Assembly: GCA_014841835.1 (NCBI GenBank)
Contig: JACYUQ010000004.1
Coordinates: 62,001 to 126,000 of the forward strand
From: Oxalobacteraceae sp. CFBP 13730
Lineage (GTDB): Bacteria > Pseudomonadota > Gammaproteobacteria > Burkholderiales > Burkholderiaceae_D
Length of the DNA stretch: 64,000 bases
Reading direction: 5' to 3'
In this document: positions 1 to 7,282 of the stretch, one piece after another
Numbering within the stretch: position 1 is the stretch's first letter
How the letters are laid out: every line of letters begins with the position of its first letter
Position numbers and translations under genes: made by a program
The notes under the pieces: model-generated
What the model saw: the letters and a program-made list of their open reading frames with translations, nothing else
What the model was told of the DNA's origin: nothing
Database searches by the model: none

Positions 1-186
1 TTCGGCGCCATCTTCGAACGCCTTGAGCACTTCCACCGGGCTCTGTTGGTAGCCCGAAGTCCAGTGTTTCCAGGCCTTGGTCACGCGCGCAGGCGTTTCG
101 ATCAGGCCGGGACGGTCCGGATTCTCGCCCAGCGATGTCAGCAGACGACGCCAGTCGTGTTCGGTGAAAGCTTCTTTGTCAGACAT
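1..186 (-). CDS. folE: GTP cyclohydrolase I, N-terminal part (runs off the window)
   Basis: Only the first 62 codons are present; the gene continues beyond the left edge. GTP cyclohydrolase I converts GTP to 7,8-dihydroneopterin triphosphate, the first step of tetrahydrofolate synthesis, in the cytoplasm. The visible part starts MSDKEAFTEHDW and contains the family's N-terminal signature LLTSLGENPDRPGL followed by ETPARVTKAW and a GY pair, the helical region before the catalytic zinc domain. The Zn and GTP-binding residues lie outside the window, so activity cannot be judged. The start codon is the complement of bases 184-186. It is transcribed away from the membrane-protein gene at 330. Confidence 0.85.
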   Translation of the reverse strand, partial: MSDKEAFTEHDWRRLLTSLGENPDRPGLIETPARVTKAWKHWTSGYQQSPVEVLKAFEDGAE

Positions 187-329
187 GGTGCACCCTAAAA
201 TAACGATTGCCGCCAGTATATAGAAAACGTCTCGCCCCGGTCGGGGTGGCCCTATTCTTGCGCTAAATCATCTCCTGCAGGCGACATATCTCATAACGTT
301 GAGCACAGTCATCATTCAGGGAGAGCGTC

Positions 330-1241
330 ATGTTCGGCAGCACGGTCATGGAAGTGGTCATCGGCATGGCCTTCTGCTACGGCTCCCTGGCGCTGACCGT
401 CGCCACCCTGCAAGAGGCATTGTCGGCTGCGTTCGGCCTGCGCGCCGGCATGCTGCGCGCCTGCATCCAGCGCATGCTGCGCGACCCGCAGTTCACCGGC
501 GCGGCGCGGGCGGTCTACGCACACCTCTTGATCAGTGCGCATGACGACCTCACCGACCCGCACGCGCCGCGCCATCCCGGTCCATCCTACATCGAACCGG
601 CCAACTTCGCGCTGGCCCTGATCGACGCCATCCGCGGGGGCGGCGCAGCGCTCGATGCCGCCATCGCCGCCGTGCCCGACCCGCAATTGCGGCGCACGCT
701 AAGCACGCTGTACGTGCAAACCGGCGGCGACCTGCAGCGCTTCCAGGCAGCGCTCGGCGGCTGGTTCGACAGCACGATGGCGCGCCTGTCGGGCGCCTAT
801 AAACGGCGCCAGCTGCTGGTCTCGTTCCTGCTGGCGCTGCTGCTGGCCATTCTGCTCAATATCGACAGCATCCACCTGTTCCAGACGCTGTGGCGGCATC
901 CGGCCCTCGCTGCCGGCATCAGCGCCGTGCCTGTCGCACCCGATGCGCACCTGGTGAACGATCTGGCGACGCTGCCGATCGGCTGGGGCAGCTTTCCGCC
1001 AGTGCTGAACGCCGCATTCGCGCTGCAGGTCGCCGGCTGGCTGATCACGGCCAGCACGACACTGTTCGGCGCGCCGTTCTGGTTCGACATTCTTCAGCGT
1101 GCGATCAACCTGCGCAGCACCGGCACCAAGCCGGCCCCGGTGCAGGTCGGACACGCCATGGCGCATCACGCCGGTCCGGCAGTGCCGGAACACGATCTCA
1201 CGGCCGGTACCACCCCTGCCCGCGTGCCAGTGGCGCCGTAG
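330..1241 (+). CDS. conserved hypothetical membrane protein
   Basis: A 303-residue protein of unknown function. Residues about 5-30 form a hydrophobic N-terminal helix, about 153-176 a second strong membrane segment (LLVSFLLALLLAILLNI), and about 225-252 a third that ends in GAPFWFDIL, a phrase I associate with a widespread uncharacterised membrane family. The stretch between the first two segments (about 35-150) is soluble and Arg/Ala-rich. An AGGGAGA ribosome-binding site precedes the ATG by a normal distance. It is a single gene between divergent folE and convergent nudC, so the context gives no clue to its role. Confidence 0.7.
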   Translation: MFGSTVMEVVIGMAFCYGSLALTVATLQEALSAAFGLRAGMLRACIQRMLRDPQFTGAARAVYAHLLISAHDDLTDPHAPRHPGPSYIEPANFALALIDAIRGGGAALDAAIAAVPDPQLRRTLSTLYVQTGGDLQRFQAALGGWFDSTMARLSGAYKRRQLLVSFLLALLLAILLNIDSIHLFQTLWRHPALAAGISAVPVAPDAHLVNDLATLPIGWGSFPPVLNAAFALQVAGWLITASTTLFGAPFWFDILQRAINLRSTGTKPAPVQVGHAMAHHAGPAVPEHDLTAGTTPARVPVAP

Positions 1242-1268
1242 CGCCACGTCAGGCGTTGCCTCCAGGCG

Positions 1269-2090
1269 TTACGTGCCGGGCGGCCGGTGCGCGTCGATCA
1301 GCACGCTCGAGATCGACATCTGCGGCACCCGTTCCGGCCACTCGTCACCCGGACCAAACCAGCGCGCCTCAGCGATTTCGGCCGGATCCACACGGATCTC
1401 GCCGTCGAGATAATCGGCCGTGAACGCCAGCATCAGCGAATGCGGGAACGGCCATGACTGGCTGGCAAAGTAGCGCGGATTGTGAACGCGCAATCCGACT
1501 TCTTCGAACACTTCGCGCGTGATGCATTCTTCGATCGACTCGCCCGCTTCCAGGAAGCCGGCCAGTGGCACGAAGCGCTGCGTTGCATGCAGCACGTGCT
1601 TGGCCAGCAACACCTGATCGCCCTTGCGAATCAACACCATCATGGCCGGCGAGATACGCGGATAAGCCATGTGGCCGCACTGGAGACACTTGAAGCAGCG
1701 CTCGCCGGTGGCCAGCACCGTGCCGCTGCCGCACACGCCGCAGTAGCGGTGAGTGCGCGCCCATTCGGCGACCTGGGCAGCGCGACCGGCCACGCCCACC
1801 AGCGATTCATCCATGACGCCAAACAGCGCGCGCAGGCCACGCCACGCATATCCTGCCGGCAGCACCGGTTCAGCATCGAGCCAACCGGTCTGGCAATAGC
1901 GACCATCGAGCAGACCGAGCGGTTGCAGGTATTCGCGCAGGACGCCGATCTGATCGAGGACGGCGGCATCGGGCAGCGCCGGCCCGTCTTCACGCACCAG
2001 CAACTGTCCCTTGTGAAACAGGAAGTTCAATGGTGCCGGATCGGGGTGCGGGGCAAACAGTGGGGTAAATGAGGCGGGCGTATGCAGCAT
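1269..2090 (-). CDS. nudC: NAD(+)/NADH diphosphatase (Nudix hydrolase)
   Basis: This 273-residue protein hydrolyses NADH/NAD+ to NMN(H) and AMP; homologues also remove NAD caps from RNA. A zinc ribbon with two CxxC pairs (YCGVCGS and KCLQCGH, about residues 115-135) is followed by YPRISPAMMVLI and a complete Nudix box, GFLEAGESIEECITREVFEE plus VGL (about 176-198). The SQSWPFPHSLM motif just downstream is the NudC-specific SQPWPFPxS signature. Length fits the family (about 260-280 residues). It ends 28 bases from the convergent membrane-protein gene. Confidence is high because both the zinc site and the NudC motif are intact. Confidence 0.95.
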   Translation of the reverse strand: MLHTPASFTPLFAPHPDPAPLNFLFHKGQLLVREDGPALPDAAVLDQIGVLREYLQPLGLLDGRYCQTGWLDAEPVLPAGYAWRGLRALFGVMDESLVGVAGRAAQVAEWARTHRYCGVCGSGTVLATGERCFKCLQCGHMAYPRISPAMMVLIRKGDQVLLAKHVLHATQRFVPLAGFLEAGESIEECITREVFEEVGLRVHNPRYFASQSWPFPHSLMLAFTADYLDGEIRVDPAEIAEARWFGPGDEWPERVPQMSISSVLIDAHRPPGT

Positions 2091-2499
2091 GGTCGATGGA
2101 CGGTCAATGAGATCATCAAATCATACCGCCTTTCATGGTTATGGATCCGGTGCGGTTGCCTGCACATTTTCTTCAATGACGAGGATGGATCACAGGCCCA
2201 TCAGGACCATCAACCAGCATGGATGGCAGCAACTTGAGTACACCTTGAACTGATATTGAACCGATGTAATCGATGATCGCGTCCCTGGATAGGTATAGAC
2301 AGGTTATGTTGCACGTTGTCAATTTCCGTCAGGCTTTTGCTAAGCCTAATTATTCTCTAAGTCCCTAATTTGTTAGAGAAAATTGTGTGGTCTTCATGAC
2401 CAGAGAGCGTTGTATTCCGGATGAAAATCTCACGGATTTCCACGCAGAAATATCGCTTTTCGTCCAGAATAGGTAGCTATCTATCTAAATCGTACTGTC
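2091..2499. other. intergenic region upstream of nudC and the AraC regulator
   Basis: About 400 bases between divergent genes, more AT-rich than its surroundings, especially around 2330-2400. It should hold promoters for both genes. I see no convincing open frame, RNA gene or strong palindrome in it. Confidence 0.4.
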
Positions 2500-3324
2500 A
2501 TGGACAAACTGTCATCACTGGTCGGTCGCCACTCATTCAACGCCCGTATTTTCTATAACGGTGCGTTTTGCGATACCAATCACTTCACTGAAAACGGTGT
2601 CACCGGCCAGCTGCACGTGGTGCGCGAGGGTCCAGTCGATTTCATCCATGCAGATGGTGAGGTCATCACCGTCACCGAGCCGTCGCTGCTGTTTTATCCG
2701 CGCGGCGCCAGCCATCGTCTGCAGGTGCATCCCGGCCACACCGCCAACCTGCTGTGCGCCCATATCCAGTTCCAGGACGAGATGAGCAATCCGCTGTCGC
2801 GCGTGCTGCCCAACTGCCTGGTCATGCCGCTGAGCGAGATTGCCGGACTGCGCTCGACGCTCGACCTGCTGTTCAGCGAAGCCAGCCAGGCCGAACCGGG
2901 CCGCGAAGTGATCCTGGATCGCCTGTGCGACGTGTTGCTGATCCAGGTGATCCGGCGCGAATTCGACAGCGGACGCTTGTCGCTGGGCTTGCTGGCCGGC
3001 CTCTCGGACCGCCAGTTGTCGCTGGCGCTGACCGCCATCCACGAGCGCCCGCATGAGCCATGGAGCCTGCAATCGCTGGCCAAGGTAGCCTGCATGTCGC
3101 GCGCTGCGTTCACCGAACGCTTCCGCGACGTGATGGGCATGCCACCGGGCGAATACCTGACGCGCTGGCGCATCGGCGTCGGCAGCCGCCTGCTGCGCCA
3201 GGGCATGCCGGTCAAGCAGGTCAGCAGCCGCGCCGGCTATACCAGCCCGTCCACGTTCACACGCGCCTTCACGACGATGATGGGCGCCTCGCCGCGCGAG
3301 TGGCTCAAGCAGGCAACAGGCTGA
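2500..3324 (+). CDS. AraC-family transcriptional regulator
   Basis: A 274-residue regulator. The N-terminal half (about 15-150) resembles the cupin sensor of the AraC-binding type (Cupin_6), with the phrases DGEVITVTEPSLLFYPRGASHRLQ split over two lines of the barrel. The C-terminal 100 residues are the two helix-turn-helix AraC domain: ESLAKVACMSRAAFTERFRD-type first helix (here SLAKVACMSRAAFTERF) and the signature VKQVSSRAGYTSPSTFTRAF with the terminal FTTMMGASPREW. It probably controls the MFS gene downstream, with which it is convergent, or a distant target; the ligand cannot be read from the sequence. Confidence 0.88.
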   Translation: MDKLSSLVGRHSFNARIFYNGAFCDTNHFTENGVTGQLHVVREGPVDFIHADGEVITVTEPSLLFYPRGASHRLQVHPGHTANLLCAHIQFQDEMSNPLSRVLPNCLVMPLSEIAGLRSTLDLLFSEASQAEPGREVILDRLCDVLLIQVIRREFDSGRLSLGLLAGLSDRQLSLALTAIHERPHEPWSLQSLAKVACMSRAAFTERFRDVMGMPPGEYLTRWRIGVGSRLLRQGMPVKQVSSRAGYTSPSTFTRAFTTMMGASPREWLKQATG

Positions 3325-3336
3325 TCCGGAAACGAC

Positions 3337-3369
3337 AATGCAGACGGGCCTTGCGGCAACGTCTGCATT
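3337..3369. terminator. inverted repeat between convergent AraC and MFS genes
   Basis: Ten-base arms AATGCAGACG and CGTCTGCATT are separated by 13 bases, just after the AraC stop and before the end of the convergent MFS gene. There is no clear T-tract on either side, so a bidirectional terminator is inferred from position only. Confidence 0.45.
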
Positions 3370-3414
3370 GATGTTTGCAGGTCAGGCATGCGGCCATTCA
3401 GGGCCGCACATCCA

Positions 3415-4575
3415 TTACTTCAGCATGCGGGTACGGCATGCCACCATCGCGATCACGATCGACAGCGCGCCGATATAGGCAATGGCTGCCTGCATGCCGA
3501 TGAAGTGGGCAACGGCGCCGATGGCTGGCGGGCCCATCAGGCTACCGCTGTACGCCATGCTGGCCACTGCGGCCAGGGCTGCCGGGCCTTGCGCGCCGGC
3601 TGCGCTGAACACGAACGGGAACACCAGCGCCAGGCCAGCACCCGCGACCGCAAAACCGAGCAGCGCCACATAGGCGTTCGGGGCCAGCACCGCGAAGAAC
3701 AGGCCAGCGGCCGCGACCATGGCGCCGGTGCTCACCAGGCGCTTGGCGCCGTGGCGCTCTTTCAGTTTGTCGCCGAACATGCGCGAAATCAGCATCATCA
3801 CCGAGAAGGCCGACAGCGACAGCGGCGCGAGGCCATCCGATGCGCCGAAGTGTTCTTTGAGGAACATGCCGCTCCAGTCGGCGATGCTGCCTTCGGCCAT
3901 TGAGCCAAAGAAGCCCAGCAGGCCCAGCAGCACCAGCGGGCCACGAGGCAGTGCAAACGATTTTTTCTCGACCTGGACGCCGACTTCATCAGCCTCCAGC
4001 ACGCTGTAGGCCATCCACAATACGACGGCCAATGGGCCGGCCAGCATCAGGAAGTGGGTGGCTGGCGCAATCTTGAGGCTGGCCATCAGGCTGCCCAGCG
4101 TGGCGCCGACCAGGCCGCCAGCGCAGCACAGGCCGTGCAGACGCGACATTTCCGACTTGCCACTGACTTTTTCGCGGCGCGCTGCCGCCGAATTCATTGC
4201 CACGTCGAAGATGCTGGCGGTCACGCCCAGCATCAGCACTGACATCATCAGGCGCGGTACCGTCGGCGCCATGCCGATCGACACCAGCACACTCAGCAGC
4301 GCCATGCCGGCGAGCAGGATGGTCTTGCGGGCACCGAAGCGTTTCATCATGAACGATGACACCGGATACGACAGCACAGCGCCCAGGCCGCCGCAGACCA
4401 GCACCATCGACAGTGCCGCATGCGACACATTGACGCCGGCGGCCAGCGCGGGGATACGGCCAGCCCACGATCCCATGATCAGGCCGAACAGTGCGAAGAC
4501 GAGTGGGAGGGAATATTGCTGGGCTTGGACGAGGACAAACGAGGAACGGCGCGGCGCGGAAACAGGGGTGTGCAT
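3415..4575 (-). CDS. MFS transporter, YbjJ-like
   Basis: A 386-residue inner-membrane transporter with about twelve hydrophobic segments spread evenly from residue 20 to 380. The N-terminal GSWAGRIPALAAGVNVSHAA region matches the YbjJ-type subfamily of the major facilitator superfamily, whose substrates are largely unknown. FGARKTILLAGM after the second helix is the loop 2-3 motif of MFS proteins, and MNSAAARREKVSG marks the loop after helix 4. It lies convergent to the AraC gene. A sugar or drug efflux role is possible but not shown by the sequence. Confidence 0.85.
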   Translation of the reverse strand: MHTPVSAPRRSSFVLVQAQQYSLPLVFALFGLIMGSWAGRIPALAAGVNVSHAALSMVLVCGGLGAVLSYPVSSFMMKRFGARKTILLAGMALLSVLVSIGMAPTVPRLMMSVLMLGVTASIFDVAMNSAAARREKVSGKSEMSRLHGLCCAGGLVGATLGSLMASLKIAPATHFLMLAGPLAVVLWMAYSVLEADEVGVQVEKKSFALPRGPLVLLGLLGFFGSMAEGSIADWSGMFLKEHFGASDGLAPLSLSAFSVMMLISRMFGDKLKERHGAKRLVSTGAMVAAAGLFFAVLAPNAYVALLGFAVAGAGLALVFPFVFSAAGAQGPAALAAVASMAYSGSLMGPPAIGAVAHFIGMQAAIAYIGALSIVIAMVACRTRMLK

Positions 4576-5092
4576 GAAAGCGGTGAATTGTTAAATTATT
4601 GAGATGTCAAAGGATTGCCAAAGTGCTCTTCAGAAGCCAGCCGCGCGTGAAATATTTACTTCAGGCATCTGATGGAGCGCAATTCTAAACACCTTTTCCC
4701 GCTATGGTTTTCAAAGCGAAAAAATATTTGCAACCGTTGTTTTGCACTCACACATGAATGATGAAATCAATGGCTTGGACATATCACTAGATAACGATTA
4801 CACATCGAAAGCCGCGAAAAAATCCTATCTATCAAGGAAGATATAACGATTTATTGCGTCTTTTGCGGTATTAAAAGGATTACTATTCGCGATCTAAATT
4901 TGTTGCGACGCACCAGAAAAGCGTAGATCCTGGTGCCAATACGGCACTCCAATGACCTGCTAAGAGAAGAAGACGTCGTGACAAAGATTTTCCTCAGGAA
5001 AGTACCTTGCCGCGACCAGACCATCAATCGAAGCAAACGCCAATTGTTAAATCAAGACTCAAAAATGCCATTTATTTTTAGTGCATCGACAC
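4576..5092. other. AT-rich intergenic stretch, no gene recognised
   Basis: About 500 bases of clearly lower GC than the neighbours. Short open frames exist on both strands (for example 4933-5202), but none resembles a known protein, has a good ribosome site or shows the codon use of neighbouring genes. The part next to 4575 should contain the promoter of the MFS gene. Confidence 0.4.
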
Positions 5093-5120
5093 AAAAAAAG
5101 GCTGCCCACAGGCAGCCTTT
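5093..5120 (-). terminator. rho-independent terminator, probably of ohr
   Basis: On the minus strand AAAGGCTGCC, a 4-base loop and GGCAGCCTTT are followed by a run of T (A5093-5099 on the plus strand). It is the first terminator downstream of ohr, but a 146-bp inverted-repeat element now lies between the two. Confidence 0.75.
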
Positions 5121-5136
5121 CTCGTCATCGGCACGG

Positions 5137-5177
5137 CCTTGGGTTCCCAAGCGGCCTTATCTTAAAACAGTTGCAAC
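5137..5177 (+). repeat. diverged duplicate of the ohr 3' end
   Basis: These 41 bases match 5336-5376 (the end of ohr plus its 3' flank) at 31 of 41 positions without gaps. Read on the minus strand, this copy still ends LLQLF-stop compared with TLQLV-stop in ohr. The two copies flank the inverted-repeat element, so an older 3' end of ohr, or of a second ohr-like gene, has been displaced. Confidence 0.6.
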
Positions 5178-5184
5178 AGATCAA

Positions 5185-5330
5185 AGCCGGGGTCAGGTCT
5201 GACATTCGGACACGACCTCAGCCTCAACGACTTCCAATACGGCCATGCCCAATGAAGCTGGTCTGGTACTAGTCCGTTCGGACTACCTGACTGTCGAGAT
5301 CGTGTCCGAATGTCAGACCTGACCCCGGCT
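5185..5330. mobile_element. MITE/REPIN-like element with 31-bp perfect inverted repeats
   Basis: Bases 5185-5215 and 5300-5330 are exact reverse complements over 31 bases. The arms carry GGGGTCAGGTCTGACATTCG, a sequence type I associate with REP-like elements mobilised by RAYT (Y1) transposases in proteobacteria; that link is recalled, not computed. The interior has a small hairpin AGTCCGTTCGGACT (5271-5284) and no open frame. The element lies directly downstream of ohr, ahead of its terminator. Confidence 0.75.
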
Positions 5331-5360
5331 GTTTATCCTGGTTTCCCAGGCAGCCATGTC

Positions 5361-5786
5361 TTACACCAGTTGCAGCGTCACGTCGATGTTGCCGCGGGTG
5401 GCGTTCGAGTATGGGCACACGATGTGTGCGCGGTCGATCAGCGTTTGCGCTTCGTCGGCTGGCACGCCTGGCAGGCTGATCTTGAGCAGGACTTCGATGC
5501 CGAAGCCGGTCGGGATCGGGCCGATGCCGACCGTACCTTCTACTGCGACGTCCGGCGAAATCTTCAGCTTGTCGCGGTTGGCGACGAATTTCATCGCGCC
5601 CAGGAAGCAGGCCGAGTAGCCGGCGGCAAACAATTGCTCAGGGTTCGTGCCAGCCAGACCATTGCCGCCGAGTTCTTTCGGGGTTGTCAGCTTCACATCC
5701 AGTGCGCTGTCGGACGACACGGCGCGGCCTTCGCGGCCACCCGTTGCGGTGGCGTTGGCGCGGTAGAGAACGTTTTCGATTGCCAT
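5361..5786 (-). CDS. ohr: organic hydroperoxide resistance protein (Ohr/OsmC family)
   Basis: A 141-residue cytoplasmic thiol peroxidase that reduces organic and fatty-acid hydroperoxides using lipoylated partners. The two reactive cysteines are visible in [10 protein letters not shown] (about residue 61) and [14 protein letters not shown] (about 125), the latter being the Ohr rather than OsmC version of the motif. The conserved Arg of the N-terminal strand ([10 protein letters not shown]) is present. Length is typical. No ohrR (MarR-type) gene is adjacent, although an AT-rich region with a perfect GC-core palindrome lies upstream and is a candidate OhrR site. Its 3' flank has been rearranged by an inverted-repeat element. 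Confidence 0.93.
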   Translation of the reverse strand: MAIENVLYRANATATGGREGRAVSSDSALDVKLTTPKELGGNGLAGTNPEQLFAAGYSACFLGAMKFVANRDKLKISPDVAVEGTVGIGPIPTGFGIEVLLKISLPGVPADEAQTLIDRAHIVCPYSNATRGNIDVTLQLV

Positions 5787-5826
5787 GATGAGACTCCTTG
5801 AAAGGGTGGCGGATGACCGCCGAATT

Positions 5827-5859
5827 ATTTAACGCTATTAGATAGCGCGCTATTTAAAT
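5827..5859. promoter_or_regulatory. candidate OhrR operator upstream of ohr
   Basis: ATAGCGCGCTAT (5842-5853) is a perfect 12-base palindrome in an AT-rich setting, 56-67 bases upstream of the ohr start codon. A related sequence, TAGCTCGCTA, occurs about 100 bases further upstream. MarR-family OhrR proteins bind such AT-flanked palindromes. Assignment to OhrR is inference from position. Confidence 0.5.
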
Positions 5860-6003
5860 GGGTTGTTGCCTTGGCCCGCCGACCCGCTTACCTGTTGTGG
5901 GCTACGTTCGGCGCTGCCATGAACAACATATTACATAGCTCGCTACTTAATAGCAAGCGATTTTATTCGAGCCTGTTGTGCCAGCTTGCCGACAACACGA
6001 CGA

Positions 6004-7014
6004 TTACACCAGCCGGACTGATTCCCGCACCACCAGACTCAACCCCGGCACATCCGCCGCCGGCTGCTGATGCCCCAGCATCGCCAGCATGCGCCGCCCG
6101 ATCCCGGTCCCGACTTCATACAGCGGCTGGCGCACAGTGGTCAGTGGCGGCGTCGTGTACATCGAACTTTCCAGATCGTCGAACCCGACCAGCGAAATGT
6201 CTTCGGGTACACGGATATTGCGGCGGTACAGCGCCAGGCGCGCGCCATAGGCTGTCAGATCGTTGGCCGCGAAGATCGCGCTGAAACGCACATTGGCCAC
6301 CAGCAGGCTATTTAACGCCAGCAGACCGCTGGACTCGCTGAAGTCACCCGTCACGACCAGCCGCGGGTCGCTCGCGATGCCGTGTTTGGCCAGCGTGTCG
6401 TTGTAGCCCGCCAGGCGCTCGCGCGCGTCGCGATGATCGGGTGGCCCGGCGATATGGGCAATGCGCCGGTGCCCCTGGCTGATCAGGTATTCCACCGCTT
6501 CGCAGGCGCCGCCGTAGTTATCCAGGCAAAACGCCTGCGTGCGCTCGCCCTGCACTTCGCGCCCGAACGCGACGATCGGCACACGGCGCGAAAAGTCGAG
6601 GATCTGCTTGTCGCTCATATTGCCGGTCAGGATCGCCACGCCATCCACGCGGCGCCCGATCAACAGCTCGACCCGCTCGGCTTCTTCGTCCGCATGCCAG
6701 TGGCCGCTCATGATCAGGAGCGCGTAGCCGGAGGCCTTGACCGCATCCTCGATGCCGACCATGGCACGGTTGAAGTAACCGCTCTCGAGCGACTGGGTGA
6801 GTACGCCGATGGTGTTGGTGCTGCCCATCTTGAGGCTTTGCGCCAGGCGGTTCGGCTTGTAGTTGAGCTCATCGATGACGCGTTCGATCGTGCGCCGCTT
6901 GTCGTCCGACACCTTGGCGGTGCCGTTCAAAAAGCGTGAGACGGTCGCCGGCGACACGCCTGCCCTGCTGGCGACCTGGTACAGCGTGGTGATACCGCTA
7001 TCGATGTTTTTCAT
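6004..7014 (-). CDS. LacI-family repressor of the beta-glucoside locus
   Basis: A 336-residue regulator with an N-terminal LacI helix-turn-helix (TLYQVASRAGVSPATVSRFL, residues 10-29), the hinge helix YKPNRLAQSLKMG, and a periplasmic-binding-protein-like effector domain from about residue 60 (NTIGVLTQSL ... GFDDLESSMYTTPPLTTVRQP). It is transcribed divergently from the TonB receptor, glucosidase and glucanase genes. Several LacI-type palindromes lie in the shared 268-base region, two of them just past the receptor promoter. It most likely represses that operon until a cellobiose-like sugar appears; the inducer is inferred from context. Confidence 0.9.
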   Translation of the reverse strand: MKNIDSGITTLYQVASRAGVSPATVSRFLNGTAKVSDDKRRTIERVIDELNYKPNRLAQSLKMGSTNTIGVLTQSLESGYFNRAMVGIEDAVKASGYALLIMSGHWHADEEAERVELLIGRRVDGVAILTGNMSDKQILDFSRRVPIVAFGREVQGERTQAFCLDNYGGACEAVEYLISQGHRRIAHIAGPPDHRDARERLAGYNDTLAKHGIASDPRLVVTGDFSESSGLLALNSLLVANVRFSAIFAANDLTAYGARLALYRRNIRVPEDISLVGFDDLESSMYTTPPLTTVRQPLYEVGTGIGRRMLAMLGHQQPAADVPGLSLVVRESVRLV

Positions 7015-7097
7015 GAAGCGTTCTGGACAGGTCCGGGGCGATTTGTTGCTTGAAGTATATCACGCAGCTTTCACATAAAACGGCCGCTGAACTATGC

Positions 7098-7116
7098 TTA
7101 TGAAACGCTTTCATAA
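7098..7116. promoter_or_regulatory. LacI-type palindrome, distal operator
   Basis: TTATGAAACGCTTTCATAA has perfect 8-base arms around three bases. It lies between the LacI gene and the receptor promoter, where it could serve autoregulation or looping with the operators at 7199-7233. Confidence 0.55.
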
Positions 7117-7169
7117 ACAATCCGTCGTTGACCTGCAACAAACCCACTACTCCCTATCATAAATACTAA

Positions 7170-7199
7170 TTGACATTTTTTTACCGTTGAAATTACTAT
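7170..7199 (+). promoter_or_regulatory. sigma-70 promoter of the TonB receptor operon
   Basis: A perfect -35 TTGACA (7170-7175) is followed after 18 bases by TACTAT (7194-7199) as -10. The start site would fall at about 7206, inside the first LacI-type operator. Confidence 0.55.
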
Positions 7200-7233
7200 G
7201 AAACCGTTTTCAAGATTGATGAAACCGATTTCT
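7199..7233. promoter_or_regulatory. tandem LacI-type operators
   Basis: TGAAACCGTTTTCA (7199-7212) and TGAAACCGATTTCT (7220-7233) are two copies of a 14-base LacI-family site whose starts are 21 bases apart, about two helical turns, so dimers would sit on the same face. They overlap the predicted transcription start, which fits repression by the adjacent LacI protein. Confidence 0.65.
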
Positions 7234-7282
7234 TATCAGTCCGAACGCACGCAGTATCCATAAAACTATATCGGAGACAAGT

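Noticed and set aside
4933..5202. Possible 89-residue gene in the AT-rich gap
   Set aside because: No ribosome site, no similarity, and it runs through the terminator and into the inverted-repeat element.
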